Shown: positions 62,616 through 64,000 of the stretch, in pieces
Layout of the letters: every line of letters starts with the position of its first letter
Position numbering within the stretch: position 1 is the first letter of the stretch
From: Trichaptum fuscoviolaceum
Lineage: Eukaryota; Basidiomycota; Agaricomycetes; Hymenochaetales; Trichaptaceae
Assembly: GCA_910574455.1 (NCBI GenBank)
Contig: CAJSYZ010000007.1
Coordinates: 186,001 to 250,000, forward strand
DNA: 64,000 bases
Reading direction: 5' to 3'
Program-made: the position numbers and the translations under genes
Notes under the pieces: generated by a model
Told to the model about the DNA's origin: nothing
Database searches by the model: none
What the model saw: the letters and a program-made list of their open reading frames with translations, nothing else

Positions 62616-63433
62616 TGTTACGACCGTCGGGAATTGTAGCGGGAAACAGTTTCGGGAAACTGGAATTCGCGACAAGAACCCGCGTTCGGGAATCTGGATT
62701 CGCGACTGGGAACGAGCGTGGGAATTCGGGCGGGAAACGCGCGGGATTCTATCCAGGCGCGTCGCGGGATTCTCAAGGCCAGCTAGGACTCTTCACTGCT
62801 TCGAACGTCAAGTAAGCGGATCCCTAAGGAAGCACTCCACAAGTAAGTATTGCGCAACTAACTACACAGGAGAAAAGAGAGAGATCGCACCTAAGGAAGC
62901 ACTCCACAAGAGGTCAAAAGTGGGGTGCTCCTTACGATGCCTACAGCTATTTATCTACTTCGTAAAGACTGTATAGTTAATCTACGCTAAGTGTCCTTGC
63001 GCAATGCGCACCTATCTACTACAAACGATACATGCTACGACCGCACTGCTAGGCATGTCTATCCCGTCTCTCCAGATGGCTACGGCCTGTCCGTGGACGT
63101 CAGCGTCCGGTCCGGGGCCGCGACTAGCCAGACTAGGTATGCCAGACTGTTGCAGGTCGTCACCTTGAGGTACTAACGGATTAATGAGCGTATGTTGATA
63201 AGTGAATGTACGTGTGCCGTGGCGGGTCGTCGTAAATGAGTGTTCGTATGCGTGCATGGTTGCCGGGACGTTGGTGCGGGATAAGTCACGTGAGCATGGG
63301 ATCGTGCGATTCGGGAATGAGGTTTCGCGCGGGGAATCCAATGGCGGGATTCTCCCCGCGGGTTTGTCTGCTCATGTCGGGATCCTTGGCGGGAAAGTGC
63401 GGGAAATGAGAAAAGGAGCCCGGGATCTCGACA
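62616..63433 (-). repeat. 3' LTR of copy F (818 bp)
   Basis: Plus-strand ends TGTTACGACC and TCTCGACA, close to 3409-4226 with a few substitutions (for example GGAATTG for GGGATTG near its start). Confidence 0.93.
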
Positions 63434-64000
63434 TTACCCCCCTCCAAAGGCGCAACTCCGGGGCGCCAAGCTTGAATCTTGCTCAGGTCACAGAGCTCGA
63501 TAGCATTGACTTCTCGAGGGGCGTCCGGGTGTTTTCGATAGAAACTGCGAATTTTAGCCTTTGCATTACCCATATCCTTTGCGGGAATCCATGTATCTTC
63601 CGCGCTCGAATATCCCTTCCATCGTACCAAATATTCAAATCTCCGTCTAAACCGTCTAGCATCCAGAACCTCTTCCACCTCGTACTCCAGATCTCCTTCT
63701 ACTTCGACTGGGGGCGGCGGGGGTTGCGTTCGACCGGGAATGTCGTCCTCGTGGTATGGCGAGAGCAGCGATACGTGAAATACGGGATGAATCTTCAGCG
63801 ACGCGGGGAGTTCGAGTTCGTAGGTGAGGTCACTTAGCTTTGCCTTCACTTTATACGGCCCTAGTCGTTTTGGTAATAATTTGCGCGCTCCTGGTCGCCG
63901 AACGTTCGTTGCCTCGAGCCATACTTTATCCCCGACTGCGTACTGCGGGGCCTCGTTCCTGGCCTGATCGTAGTGCTGCTTCATGCGCTCTGCCGCAACC
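63286..64000 (-). CDS. Pol of copy F, C-terminal part (partial)
   Basis: Open frame from the window edge to a stop inside the LTR: integrase tail helix (MKQHYDQARNEAPQYAVGDKVWL), GPY/F module (KRLGPYKVKAKLSDLTYELELP) and chromodomain (YEVEEVLDARRFRRRFEYLVRWKGYSSAEDTW). As in copies A and B, the frame passes through the PPT into the LTR. Whether the upstream part is intact cannot be seen. Confidence 0.9.
   Translation of the reverse strand, partial: VAAERMKQHYDQARNEAPQYAVGDKVWLEATNVRRPGARKLLPKRLGPYKVKAKLSDLTYELELPASLKIHPVFHVSLLSPYHEDDIPGRTQPPPPPVEVEGDLEYEVEEVLDARRFRRRFEYLVRWKGYSSAEDTWIPAKDMGNAKAKIRSFYRKHPDAPREVNAIELCDLSKIQAWRPGVAPLEGGNVEIPGSFSHFPHFPAKDPDMSRQTRGENPAIGFPARNLIPESHDPMLT

Larger units (their letters stand above)
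62616..64000 (-). mobile_element. Family-1 chromovirus copy F, running out of the window
   Basis: A reversed family-1 element inserted in gag of copy E. The first base of its LTR directly follows GTTGC, so a GTTGC duplication is expected beyond the right edge. LTR 62616-63433 (818 bp), then PPT and pol. The LTR is of the copy-B type. Confidence 0.93.

Overview
The window looks like genomic DNA of a mushroom-type basidiomycete (Agaricomycetes). Introns are short (about 60 bp), the host genes are fungal F-box proteins, and the captured gene fragments are eukaryotic (TFIIB, Hsp70, COPI beta-prime, protein kinase). About two thirds of the window is mobile DNA, mostly nested Ty3/gypsy chromoviruses. 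No prokaryotic feature, CRISPR array or functional RNA gene was seen.

Layout. 1-1636: a decayed TFIIB gene, then old repeats. 1637-18853: family-1 chromovirus copy A (+), flanked by TCGGT. Copy A is split in gag by family-1 copy B (-, 3409-13915, flanked by GACTG). Copy B is split in pol by a TIR DNA element (4924-8715, flanked by AGCGCGA) that carries an Hsp70 fragment. 18859-25676: mostly unassigned sequence with a diverged inverted repeat and one gene for a His-rich single-pass membrane protein. 25677-37569: an F-box/LRR-like cluster of four members. One member is a pseudogene whose intron holds a 2.5-kb TIR element with a kinase fragment. Another has a 1.3-kb TIR element between its TATA box and its start codon. 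38913-43834: tandem repeats and a broken Pro-rich gene.

43835-64000 is a second nest. A truncated family-2 copy E (+) is entered by a family-3 element D (-) and a family-1 copy F (-). Element D is gag-like only, with 2.3-kb LTRs. The 5' LTR of D holds an 11.5-kb TIR element carrying a COPI beta-prime (SEC27) fragment, and that fragment is split by the nearly complete family-2 chromovirus copy C (49552-55874, flanked by TCCGT).

The strongest signal concerns how these retrotransposons start reverse transcription. No tRNA-type primer site follows the LTRs. Instead an 11-nt PBS just inside the 5' LTR is perfectly complementary to an 11-nt LTR segment, which in families 1 and 3 lies about 32 bp after a TATA-like box. 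The three families differ at one PBS base (T, C, A), and each carries the matching change (A, G, T) in its LTR. This is three-way covariation, as expected for Tf1/sushi-type self-priming. A second hairpin, with one compensatory change, abuts the polypurine tract in all three families. Family 3 keeps these cis signals but lacks pol, so it is probably a parasite of the autonomous families.
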